Source: Ruminococcus sp. AF46-10NS (GTDB lineage Bacteria > Bacillota > Clostridia > Lachnospirales > Lachnospiraceae). Taken from it: DNA of 64,000 bases. The notes under the pieces were generated by a model. It made no database searches. It was not told the DNA's origin and worked only from the letters and a program-made list of their open reading frames with translations. The stretch spans positions 59,592 through 123,591 of the forward strand of contig NZ_QRNF01000006.1 of assembly GCF_003474435.1 (NCBI RefSeq). Reading direction: 5' to 3'. Both the position numbers and the translations under genes were made by a program. Shown piece after piece: positions 18,435 to 27,098 of this stretch (positions are counted from its first letter, which is position 1; every line of letters begins with the position of its first letter).

Positions 18435-19643
18435 ATCAGAATACATTTACTGAGATTAAGACGACCACATATAAAAAAGAAAGAAAACAGCTATTACATC
18501 CGTGGCTACAAAGGAACAGAGGTGATCATCCGCACAGATCACGAAATATTGAAGCGTATCACATACGAGCGTACCTGCGTGAAATATGTCCGGATCATGG
18601 CGAAGTATGATACAGAAACGAAATATATTTACACAAGAAAAGGAAAGAAGAGAAGCCGTTTTATTGTGATACCAGGCGTTCCGGTGAAGAGTGAGAATAC
18701 CATGCCACGTGCAGTACGAACTGTTTTACATGCACTTTCCTACGGTGGGATCGAGGTGGATGCCTCCAGGAAGTTGGCAGACATAAAGAAGATGGATCCA
18801 ATGAGGATCTTTTACAAAACATTGGATGCGGAGGTTTATAATGGAGATTATAAGGTTCCCGTCCGGCTGTTCTTTCCAAATGAAGAGGCCATGGAAAATG
18901 GCGCGGCCTCCGGCAAAAAACCTCCGGTCATTCTGTTTTTCCATGGCGGTGGCTGGGTGACAGAAAGCGTGGAGAATTATGAGCGTGTATGTGCCAGAAT
19001 GGCACAGTCTACCGGACAGATCGTGGCATCTGTGGAGTACAGGCTTGCACCGGAGTATCGGTTTCCTGTGGGACTGATGGACTGTTATGCAGCTGCGAAG
19101 GTTTTTTATACCAACCGTTTTCTGCTGAATACAGATCCGGATCGTATTACGATCATGGGAGACAGCGCAGGAGGAAATCTGGCAGCAGCTGTGTGTATGA
19201 TGGCCAGAGATCGGGGAGAATTTTTTCCGAAAAAACAGATTCTCATTTATCCGGCACTGAACAACTGTTATACAGAAGAATCACCATTCGAGTCTGTAAG
19301 GACAAACGGAACAGGGTATCTTCTCACTGCTGAGAAGATGGAGGACTATCTGAAGCTTTATGAGAGCAGTCCGAAGGACAGGCAGAATCCGTATTTTGCA
19401 CCGATCCTGGCGAAAGATTTCCGAAATATGCCGGATACATTGATCCTGACAGCTGAGTTTGATCCTCTCCGTGATGAGGGGGAGGCTTTTGGCAAAAAGC
19501 TGAAGGCAGCGGGAAACCGTGTGGAAGTGCACAGGATCGCAGGTGCGTTTCATGGGTATTTTGCACTGGGAATTAAATTCCTGCATGTGCAGGAGAGTTT
19601 TGAATATATGAACCGTTTTCTGGAAAAAGAAGAACAGGAGTAA
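18435..19643 (+). CDS. alpha/beta hydrolase, HSL-type esterase (unusual start)
   Basis: Carboxylesterase of the hormone-sensitive-lipase family: oxyanion HGGGW, nucleophile GDSAGGN, acid in EFDPLRDEG, His in AFHGYF. The frame is open back to the glycosylase stop, but the first ordinary start is GTG 18522, with no ribosome site. GGAGGTGA at 18420-18427 instead points to ATC 18435, giving an N-terminus RIHLLRLRRPHIKKKENS that reads as protein. Either ATC is used, or the sequence has a substitution. It probably works with the downstream acyltransferase/membrane protein. Substrate unknown. Confidence 0.82.
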   Translation: MRIHLLRLRRPHIKKKENSYYIRGYKGTEVIIRTDHEILKRITYERTCVKYVRIMAKYDTETKYIYTRKGKKRSRFIVIPGVPVKSENTMPRAVRTVLHALSYGGIEVDASRKLADIKKMDPMRIFYKTLDAEVYNGDYKVPVRLFFPNEEAMENGAASGKKPPVILFFHGGGWVTESVENYERVCARMAQSTGQIVASVEYRLAPEYRFPVGLMDCYAAAKVFYTNRFLLNTDPDRITIMGDSAGGNLAAAVCMMARDRGEFFPKKQILIYPALNNCYTEESPFESVRTNGTGYLLTAEKMEDYLKLYESSPKDRQNPYFAPILAKDFRNMPDTLILTAEFDPLRDEGEAFGKKLKAAGNRVEVHRIAGAFHGYFALGIKFLHVQESFEYMNRFLEKEEQE

Positions 19644-19649
19644 GCATTT

Positions 19650-19694
19650 AACTGAATCAGGGTAGTTCAGGCAAGGTTACGAAAAACAATAAAC
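19650..19694 (+). repeat. relative of the branched repeat at 38160
   Basis: AACTGAATCAGG then GGTTACGAAAAACAATAAAC aligns with AACCGAATCAAG then GGTTGCGAAAAGCAATAAGC at 38160-38204. Only this half of the larger element is present here. Confidence 0.4.
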
Positions 19695-19769
19695 GGACAG
19701 GAAATGGAAGAAAAGAGCACAGTCCCGGATAATGGATACTAGATGCTTGACAGGAAGAAGGAGAGTAAC

Positions 19770-21582
19770 ATGAAAAACGAGTACAGACAGTGGAGAAAAC
19801 TGGATAATGCAGCACTGGCGTTCCCGGCTGTGACAGGAAAGAATGATACAAGAGTATTTCGTTTTTACTGTGAACTGAAAGAAGAAATAAAAGAAGAAAC
19901 TTTGCAGGCGGCACTGGACCGGACAATGGAAAAATATCCTCTTTTCCGTGCTGTCCTCCGTAAGGGACTATTCTGGTTCTATCTGGAGCGGCGTGATATT
20001 CCGGCAGTGGTGAAAGCAGAGACAGGTGCACCCTGCAGCGGCCTTTATATCCCGGACAAAAAAACACTTCTTTTCCGGGTGAGTTATTATAAGAACAGGA
20101 TCAATTTCGAGGTATTCCATGCCCTCACTGATGGAACAGGAGCTATGCATTTCCTGATGGAGCTTGTGAAGAATTATATTCAGGAAGCACATCCCGGGAA
20201 AAATCTCCCGGAGCTTTTTCCGGATGAGAATGTTACAGGTAAGGATATGGAAGAGGACAGCTTTTCCCAGTATTATTCTTCCGATGCACCGAGGAAACGG
20301 GAGTCCAAGAAGCCGGCATTTCAGCTGAAAGGCGAGAAGCTGCTGCAGGAAGATATGAGTATCACGGAAGTCTGTATTCCGGTAAAAGAGATCCATTCCA
20401 GGGCAAAAGCGTCAGGCGTGTCCATCACTGTTTTTCTCACAGCAGCTCTTATATGGGCAATCCATGAGGAAGTACCGCAGAATCAGCATGAAAAAACCGA
20501 TCGGTCTGATGATCCCTGTGAATTTAAGAAACTATTTTCCATCCCAGTCTATGGCGAATTTCTTCGGATGGATCGAGATCAGCTGTTATTTTCAGCCGGA
20601 GACTACATTTAAAGATATTCTGGAATCTGTGAAGGAGCAGTTTAAAAAAGAACTGAGCAGGGATGTGATCGCTGCGAAGCTAAATGACCTGGTCAGCCTG
20701 GAGAAGAATCCTGTGCTGCGGCTTGTGCCGCTGGAGATCAAGACTCCGTTTCTTCTGGCTGGTACAACTCTTGGAGGAAGGTCAATTACAGCTATCTATT
20801 CCAATGTGGGAATTATCAGGATGCCGGAGGAATACAGGGAGTATATTCAGAGATTCGGACTTTTTGCAAGCACAGACAGCCTGCAGCTTTGTTCCTGCTC
20901 TTTTGGAGATGAGATGGTATTAAGCTTTACATCGAAAATACCAAATGGAAATATCGAGCGGAATTTTGTGGAGAAGCTGAAAGAGGAACAGGTGTCCTGT
21001 GAGGTCCGGGAGAATGATTTTCCGGGACAAAAAGAGGAAAGAAAACAGCCTGCAAAAATTTTTGAGAGTTTTACATTTCTCTGTATTGTGCTGGCTGTGG
21101 TGTGTAATCTGATCGATTTTCTGGCTAACGGACATATGGGCTGGGCCTGGTTTGTAACGGCAGGGGCGTTTTGCACCTGGCTGATGGTTTCGGTTGCTTA
21201 TGTGAAGCGGCGGAATCTTCTGAAGAATGAGATGTGGCAGCTGGTGATAGTAGCTGTGGCTGGAGTTTTGTGGGATGTGCTTACAGGCTGGAGAGGATGG
21301 TCTGTGGATTATCTTCTGCCTCTTGGTGCACTGGCTGTGATCTGTTCCATGTGGGTGATCACTGCAGTTCAGAAGCTGGAGGCTGCGGAATATATGATCT
21401 ATCTTATGGAAGCGGGAGCTTTCGGAGGGGTGATTCCGGTGATTCTGCTGGCAGCAGGAGTGGTGACAGTCCTGTATCCGTCACTGATCTGTGTGTGTGT
21501 CAGCTTTCTGATGCTGGTGTGGCTGTTTCTGTTTAAGAGAAAAGATACAGTCCGGGAGATTCAGAAGAAGTTTCGGGTTTAA
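19770..21582 (+). CDS. condensation-type acyltransferase with C-terminal membrane domain (one frameshift)
   Basis: The N-terminal part (about 1-410) is a chloramphenicol-acetyltransferase/condensation fold with the catalytic HxxxDG as HALTDG in NFEVFHALTDGTGAM. About 430-600 holds roughly six hydrophobic segments, probably the DUF6320 family. The frame shifts near 20490 in a run of six A; five A would join NQHEKPIGLMIPVNLRN in one 603-aa protein. ATG 19770 follows GAAGGAGAG. The product is probably membrane-bound and may acylate a lipid or alcohol together with the adjacent esterase. Substrate unknown. Confidence 0.75.
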
Positions 21583-22112
21583 AACCCGAAATCTTCATAA
21601 TCCTCCGGTGTGAACTTGTGATAGATCATATGCTCACCTTCCAGGGACAGACAATACCGGTAATCGTCCGGGATGCCGTCTTCGAAATATACGAGATAAT
21701 CAAATCCTGTGCCAGTAGTTTTCTCTAAATGAACATGCCGGGAATACGCGTGGAACACTTCCATCACCTCATCCAGAGTACAGCCGTGGTGTGCGACTGT
21801 ATTGATGAAGTGCACTAGGAATTCACTTGGTTTTTTGTTTTCATGCACATAATCAGAAGCCTGGGGAGGCAGGGTGATACAGAAACGTTCATTTTTGGAA
21901 GAGGCTTTCACTTTTCCGAGACGTTCCTCTGCATAAGCAGAAAATTCTTCCAGTGCATGCATCATTTCTTCTTCTGTAAGTTCTGTTCCAAGAAGTCGGT
22001 TCAGAGACTGCAGCGGATAATAGAAGCGTGTTACACCGCTCATATATCCGATCTTAACCTGTTGTTCCTGGATCATGTCCAGAAGATTATTTTCCAGTTT
22101 TTTGAAATTCAT
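21579..22112 (-). CDS. DUF3877 family protein
   Basis: A soluble 177-aa protein with no membrane segment: helical N-terminus, central GYMSGVTRFYYPLQSLNRLLG and a C-terminal beta-rich part ending HKFTPEDYEDFGF. It resembles the Lachnospiraceae DUF3877 family, function unknown. AAAGGACA precedes the ATG. Its 3' end overlaps the convergent acyltransferase gene by 4 bases. Confidence 0.6.
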   Translation of the reverse strand: MNFKKLENNLLDMIQEQQVKIGYMSGVTRFYYPLQSLNRLLGTELTEEEMMHALEEFSAYAEERLGKVKASSKNERFCITLPPQASDYVHENKKPSEFLVHFINTVAHHGCTLDEVMEVFHAYSRHVHLEKTTGTGFDYLVYFEDGIPDDYRYCLSLEGEHMIYHKFTPEDYEDFGF

Positions 22113-22179
22113 AATGTTGTCCTTTCCGGAGTTTGAATATACGCTTTATAGTACTTTGCATATCTGCAGGTATTGTATA

Positions 22180-22815
22180 TCAGACTCCATTTTTTTCACA
22201 GATATCGCTGAGACAGCAGCGGTCGCAGTAAGGCTTTGTCCGTGCTGTACAGACATCTCTTCCGTGGTTTACAAGCCGATGGCAGAGGTCATTGCCCTCC
22301 TCTGGCGGAATGATCTTCCAGAGTTCCATTTCCACTTTTTTCGGGTCCTTCAGGTCATGGACAAGACCGATGCGGTTGGAAAGGCGGATACAGTGGGTAT
22401 CTGTTACAATGGCTGGTTTGCCGAATACATCACCCATGATAAGGTTGGCACTTTTGCGGCCAACTCCCGGGAGTTTTAAGAGGGCGTTGAAGTCTTCCGG
22501 AACCTTGCCGTGATACTGCTCATGGAGAATACGCATGCACGCACTGATATCCCTGGCCTTGCTTTTTCCAAGTCCGCAGGGACGTACGATCGCTTCAATA
22601 TCTTCCGGTTCGGCAGCAGCAAGAGCTTCCACATCCGGGTATTTTGCATAGAGGTCCTGGACGACTACATTGACCCGGGCATCTGTACATTGGGCTGCCA
22701 GACGGACGCTTACCAGAAGCTTCCAGGCATCATCATAATCTAGGGTACAGTCTGCGTCAGGATATTCTTTTTTTAAACGGCTGATGACTTCAAGAGCCAG
22801 TTCCTGTTTAGTCAT
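22180..22815 (-). CDS. nth: endonuclease III
   Basis: Base-excision glycosylase/AP lyase for oxidised pyrimidines. The 211-aa HhH-GPD protein has LLKLPGVGRKSANLIMG (catalytic Lys), VTDTHCIRLSNR (catalytic Asp) and a C-terminal [4Fe-4S] cluster, C-x7-C-x2-C-x5-C; the first gap is one residue longer than the common C-x6-C. ATG 22815 was chosen; residues upstream in the open frame do not match the family. Confidence 0.94.
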   Translation of the reverse strand: MTKQELALEVISRLKKEYPDADCTLDYDDAWKLLVSVRLAAQCTDARVNVVVQDLYAKYPDVEALAAAEPEDIEAIVRPCGLGKSKARDISACMRILHEQYHGKVPEDFNALLKLPGVGRKSANLIMGDVFGKPAIVTDTHCIRLSNRIGLVHDLKDPKKVEMELWKIIPPEEGNDLCHRLVNHGRDVCTARTKPYCDRCCLSDICEKNGV

Positions 22816-22880
22816 TTGTATGATCGATCCTTTCGATAGAATGATAAGTTCTGTAAGGGAATGTTTGAATGTAAAATTGT

Positions 22881-22908
22881 GCAGCAAATGCGGATCGCGA
22901 ATATCTGC
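22881..22908 (+). repeat. interspersed hairpin repeat, copy 1
   Basis: GCAGC-AAATGCGGATCGCGAATATCTGC closely matches the 3' hairpin of the repeat at 38278-38314 (GCGGAT/ATCCGC). It lies upstream of nth, on the opposite strand. Confidence 0.5.
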
Positions 22909-22930
22909 CGGATTCGCCTGTCTGCTACAG

Positions 22931-23094
22931 CTAGTATGGCTCACGCTAATTAGCGACCTGCTTCATTTGCATAAATTCCCATCTACTGCGTTGTCGTCAA
23001 TCGCCGTAGCCACCGCTACGCCTCATTCCTTCGCCTTGTAGATGAAAATTTATCCAGCATGAATCAGATTGTTAATTAGCGTGAGTCATACTAG
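22931..23094. repeat. 164-bp imperfect palindrome, MITE-like
   Basis: Ends are inverted copies of CTAGTATGGCTCACGC (22 of 24 bases match over the arms 22931-22954 and 23071-23094). Inner arms CATAAATT-CCATCTAC and GTAGATG-AAATTTAT pair, and the tip is GCCGTAGC-CACC-GCTACGC. The whole folds as one long hairpin. No gene is inside. It could be a non-autonomous transposable element or a structured RNA; no clear target duplication is seen. Confidence 0.6.
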
Positions 23095-23192
23095 GATGAT
23101 ACCACAGTAATCAGAGAATTACAAGGTTGCTGCCTGTACAGAGAATACACAGCTTCCAGTCAGTTAATCCCCCCCAGGGGCTTGTTAAAACA

Positions 23193-23252
23193 CTGACAAT
23201 TTGCTACATTAAACATAACCTGTGGGTATGGGAAGAGTTAGGAAAACCTTAC
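23193..23252 (+). promoter_or_regulatory. promoter with dyads ahead of the methyltransferase fusion
   Basis: CTGACA, 17 bases, TAACCT form a weak promoter. The dyad CATAACC-TGT-GGGTATG overlaps the -10, and GTTAGG-AAAA-CCTTAC follows 6 bases later. These may be sites for the LysR regulator encoded downstream (inference). The rest of 22816-23296 is the repeats listed and unassigned DNA. Confidence 0.4.
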
Positions 23253-23296
23253 CGGAACAGGCACTCATATCATAAAGAAAGCGCGGAGGAATCAAC

Positions 23297-25738
23297 GTGG
23301 AAAAACTTCTCGATGAAATCGAATCATACTGGAATACCCGCACAGAAGGGTATTCCGAAGTTAATCATAAAGAGCTTGCAGGAACACAGAAAAATGCCTG
23401 GCTGAAGCTTCTGACCAGTTATTTTCCAGACAAGCCCAAGGAGGAGATCCGGATCCTGGATATTGGAACAGGCCCCGGATTTTTCCCTGTGATCCTGGCA
23501 GAAGCAGGATATAAAGTAGATGCTGTGGACTATACGGAAGGCATGCTGGAAAAAGCAAAGGAGAATGCGGGAGAGCTTTGCAAAAATATTCATTTTCAGC
23601 GTATGGATGCACAGAAACTGGAGTTTGCAGATAGCACTTTTGATATTGTAATTTCCAGAAACCTTACCTGGAATCTGGAGCATCCGGACATTGCCTACAG
23701 TGAGTGGGTCCGGGTACTGAAAGCAGGAGGAAGACTTCTGAATTTTGATGCCAACTGGTATGGTTATCTCTACGAAGAAGAGCAGAGAAAAGCATACGAA
23801 AATGACCGTAAAAATGTGGAAAGCAACAGCCTGGATGATCATTATCTCTGTACAGATATTGAACGTATGGAGCGGATTGCCCTGCAGGTTCCTCTTTCAA
23901 AAATCCACAGACCTCAGTGGGATGTAAAGACACTTCGAAATACAGGTCTTATGGGAATCCATACAGATACAGAAATCTGGAAAACAGTCTGGAGCGAGGA
24001 GGAGAGACTGAACTACCAGTCCACTCCGATGTTCATGGTAACAGGTGTAAAGCCGGATCACTTCCTGAATCTTCCGGTAGTAGACGGCGAAAAAACAGAA
24101 GGTTTTCTCGAAATCGGAGACGGAGAATTTAAACTTCCTGCAACCATCATCCGTGGAAAAAATCCGGGAAAAACAGTTCTTGTCACAGCCGGTCTCCACG
24201 CCGGAGAATATGTGGGGATCCAGACCCTGATCGAGCTTTCAAAGAAGCTGAAGCCTGAGAATGTGAACGGACAGCTGGTTTTTGTAAAAGTGCTGAACAG
24301 GGAAGATTTTGAAAAGCGTGCGGGCAGCATCAGCTGGGAGGATGGAAAAAACCTGAACCGTGTTTTCCCCGGAAAAAAAGACGGCACACGTATGGAACGT
24401 CTGGCAGCAGCTGTCACAGAATCGCTGATTCAAAAATCAGATTATTACATTGACCTTCACGGCGGTGATGATTACGAGGAACTGACGCCTTATGTATATT
24501 TTGCAGGCGTGGCAAAGCCGGAGGTTGCAGAAGCTTCCCGAAAAATGGCAGAGCAGGTTGATGTTCCATATATGGTACAGTCAAATGTAAGCACAGGTGG
24601 TGCATATAATTATGCTGCCAGCACTCTGGATATCCCGGCAGTTCTTCTGGAACGCGGCTGCATGGGAACCTGGCAGAGGGAGGAAGTAGATTCCATGCGC
24701 AGGGATGTGCGGAATATTCTTTGCAGCATCGGAGCATATAATGGAATCCGTTCCCACAGTACTTATTACCCGCTGAAAATGGACGATGTCCGCTACCAGT
24801 GTGCAAGTGTCAACGGCCTCTGGTATCCGCTGAAAAAACCGGGAGATATCATTCATCAGGATGAGATCCTTGGCGAGATCCGGGATTATGAAGGCAATGT
24901 TCAGGAAATCTGCCGGGCTGATATGGATGGCGTGATCCTTTATCAGGTATCCAGTCTTCAGGTTGTGGAAGGCGGCCCTGTGATCACCTACGGAAATATT
25001 GTGCGCGAAAAAGATGAGCGAAAAACAAGGATCGCCCAGTACTGGACAAAACGAAGTGACAGTTTCCTGGAACAGAGAAGATCTGAGCTTCACAGTGAAC
25101 TTGCAGGCAGATGGCTTATCGAGCTTAAGAAACACCTTCCTGGGAAAAAGAATCTTAAGATCCTGGATGTGGGATGCGGAACAGGATTTTTTACCATTCT
25201 TCTTGCAAAAGAAGGCCACGAGGTAACCGGTATCGACCTGACACCGGATATGATCGCCCATGCAAAAGAGCTTGCAGAGGAAGAGAACACGGTCTGCCGG
25301 TTTGCAGTGATGGATGCTGAGAATCCGGATTTTCCGGATGAGGAATTTGACGTGATCGTATCCCGAAATCTGACCTGGACGCTGCCGGATGCAGAGCATG
25401 CTTACCAGGAATGGTTCCGTGTGCTGAAACCAGGCGGAGTGATGATCAATCTGGATGCCAACTACGGTGCGGCAGATTTCGCAGATACTGCGGATCTTCC
25501 GGAAAACCATGCACATCATCAGATCCAGGATGATCTGATGCAGGAGTGTGAAGACATCAAACGCCAGCTTCCCATCAGCTCGTTCCTTCGCCCTGCCTGG
25601 GATCTGGAAACTCTGGGACGCATGGGAGTTGAGGAGTTTTCTTTTGACCTGGGAATCAGTAAACGTATTTATATAGAAAAAGATGAGTTTTACAATCCTA
25701 CCCCGATGTTCCTGATTTTTGCGAAAAAACAGGGGTAG
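23297..25738 (+). CDS. methyltransferase - M14 aspartoacylase-like - methyltransferase fusion
   Basis: An 813-aa three-part protein. Residues 1-255 are a class I SAM methyltransferase (ILDIGTGPGFF, 53-63). Residues 265-575 resemble succinylglutamate desuccinylase/aspartoacylase of family M14: zinc ligands H301 and E304 in LHAGEYVG, H388 in IDLHGGD, catalytic-type Glu E452 in LLERG, and a C-terminal beta-barrel part. Residues 580-813 are a second, related methyltransferase (ILDVGCGTGFF). Both methyltransferases share SRNLTW and a TPMF end, so they look like a duplication around the M14 unit. No signal peptide, so cytoplasmic. GTG 23297 follows GGAGGA. LysR and two Opp/Nik transporters follow. 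Likely processes an imported small molecule; substrate unknown. Confidence 0.85.
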   Translation: MEKLLDEIESYWNTRTEGYSEVNHKELAGTQKNAWLKLLTSYFPDKPKEEIRILDIGTGPGFFPVILAEAGYKVDAVDYTEGMLEKAKENAGELCKNIHFQRMDAQKLEFADSTFDIVISRNLTWNLEHPDIAYSEWVRVLKAGGRLLNFDANWYGYLYEEEQRKAYENDRKNVESNSLDDHYLCTDIERMERIALQVPLSKIHRPQWDVKTLRNTGLMGIHTDTEIWKTVWSEEERLNYQSTPMFMVTGVKPDHFLNLPVVDGEKTEGFLEIGDGEFKLPATIIRGKNPGKTVLVTAGLHAGEYVGIQTLIELSKKLKPENVNGQLVFVKVLNREDFEKRAGSISWEDGKNLNRVFPGKKDGTRMERLAAAVTESLIQKSDYYIDLHGGDDYEELTPYVYFAGVAKPEVAEASRKMAEQVDVPYMVQSNVSTGGAYNYAASTLDIPAVLLERGCMGTWQREEVDSMRRDVRNILCSIGAYNGIRSHSTYYPLKMDDVRYQCASVNGLWYPLKKPGDIIHQDEILGEIRDYEGNVQEICRADMDGVILYQVSSLQVVEGGPVITYGNIVREKDERKTRIAQYWTKRSDSFLEQRRSELHSELAGRWLIELKKHLPGKKNLKILDVGCGTGFFTILLAKEGHEVTGIDLTPDMIAHAKELAEEENTVCRFAVMDAENPDFPDEEFDVIVSRNLTWTLPDAEHAYQEWFRVLKPGGVMINLDANYGAADFADTADLPENHAHHQIQDDLMQECEDIKRQLPISSFLRPAWDLETLGRMGVEEFSFDLGISKRIYIEKDEFYNPTPMFLIFAKKQG

Positions 25739-25742
25739 AAAT

Positions 25743-26651
25743 ATGCTGAATATAAAACAGATCCAGTATTTTGCAGCCTGTGCAAAAACAGGTTCTTTCA
25801 GCCAGGCTGCAGAGATACTTTTTACCACCCAGTCTAATGTAAGCAAGGTGATCCGCTCCATGGAGGATGACATGCGGACTCAGCTTTTTATCCGCCATGC
25901 AAAAGGTATCGAGCTGACTCCGGAGGGAGAGCGTGCATATGGTCATGTGCAGAAAATCCTGGAAAATATGAATGAACTGGAAATGCAGCAGCAGCCTCTT
26001 GCAAAAAGCAGTCTGAGTGTATGCTTTCATCCCAGCTCCTGGTTTGCGGATACTTTTGTAGAATATTATGAAACACACAAAAAGGACGATCTCCATTATC
26101 AGGTTTATGCAGCAGATACACACGAGATCGTAAGAAGAGTGAAATCGCGCCAGGATGATATGGGCTTTGCTTATGTGATGCAGAACCAGCTGGCAGCCTT
26201 TCAGTATTTTCTGTTACGGAATTATCTGGAATTTGAACCACTGACTGAGACGGAAGTAAATATATATACCGGGAAAAAAGATTCAGCGTCAGAGGTGGGA
26301 GAGTTTAAGATGTCCCAGCTGAGACTGATACAGAGATTCCCGGATGAATTTTCATCGGATAATTATCGGAATCTTGTGGAGGAAAACGGACATTCCGCAG
26401 TGGAAGCAGAGATGGTAGTGGTGACCAACAGTGACTATATCGTAGAACGTCTTCTGGGTTCCGGCGAGCTGTGCAATATAAGTGGAGCAGATCTTTCAGG
26501 CCGCGATCCCGGGTATTCCAGAGTGAAGTATACATTTCCGGGAGAAGGCCAGAGACTTGTTTATGGATGTATCAGAAGACGAGGTGAGACACTCAGTGAC
26601 CAGGGAAAAGATTTCCTGAAATTTGTAAAGGGAAGATTTCAGACTTTATAA
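25743..26651 (+). CDS. LysR family transcriptional regulator
   Basis: A 302-aa regulator with an N-terminal winged HTH (KTGSFSQAAEILFTTQSNVSKVI) and an effector-binding domain that departs from the usual LysR pattern after about residue 90. It starts 4 bases after the fusion gene, so the two are co-transcribed, unlike the usual divergent LysR layout. It probably controls the fusion gene and perhaps the transporter operons in response to the imported compound (inference). Confidence 0.85.
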   Translation: MLNIKQIQYFAACAKTGSFSQAAEILFTTQSNVSKVIRSMEDDMRTQLFIRHAKGIELTPEGERAYGHVQKILENMNELEMQQQPLAKSSLSVCFHPSSWFADTFVEYYETHKKDDLHYQVYAADTHEIVRRVKSRQDDMGFAYVMQNQLAAFQYFLLRNYLEFEPLTETEVNIYTGKKDSASEVGEFKMSQLRLIQRFPDEFSSDNYRNLVEENGHSAVEAEMVVVTNSDYIVERLLGSGELCNISGADLSGRDPGYSRVKYTFPGEGQRLVYGCIRRRGETLSDQGKDFLKFVKGRFQTL

Positions 26652-26675
26652 GCTGCAATAAAAATAAAGAAAAGA

Positions 26676-26740
26676 CCAGCCGGGATTTTTCTGTGCAGAA
26701 TAAGATTCTGCCGCAGGAAGATGCCGGCTGTTTTGTGTTT
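26676..26740 (+). terminator. terminator after LysR gene
   Basis: CAGCCGG (26677-26683) pairs with CCGGCTG (26724-26730) around an inner TTCTG-rich loop, followed by TTTTGTGTTT. Confidence 0.7.
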
Positions 26741-26742
26741 AA

Positions 26743-27056
26743 CGGTATGGAATAAGAAAATTGGAATGCACATCTATGCCAAACCCGACTGACCCAATAT
26801 CCCCATACCGGGGTTGTTCAAATGCCATTAGATGATAAAATAATATCAACAGCACAATCCGCGTGCTGCATATTAAACACTGTAATGCACACAACCTCCG
26901 CGCACTCCTGTTTGTGCATGCAAATGTTTTGTCGAATAATAACACGACCCTTTCAAAAGCAGTTATGGTTTTTGATACCATAACTGCTTTTGAAATATGA
27001 ACGCAAATCACGAAGCGATTACGTTCATGAGCATGTAGCAGAAAGGAATGCGAATG
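26743..27056 (+). repeat. hairpin-rich leader including interspersed repeat copy 2
   Basis: The gap before the first transporter operon is strongly structured. CGGTATGG (26743-26750) pairs with CCATACCG (26813-26820). A perfect 19-bp stem TTTCAAAAGCAGTTATGGT (26951-26969) pairs with 26977-26995 around TTTTGAT. Then TGAACGCAAATC...GATTACGTTCA (26998-27027) is followed by ATGAGCATGTAGC. The last part matches copies near 42.7 and 53.1 kb. No gene is seen in it. Confidence 0.55.
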
Positions 27057-27098
27057 TCTGTCTCACATGTAAGTAATGGGACGTGGGAAAGGAAAATT

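Noticed and set aside
24581..25873. 430-aa open frame on the minus strand
   Set aside because: Antisense to the methyltransferase fusion; low-quality composition and no motif.
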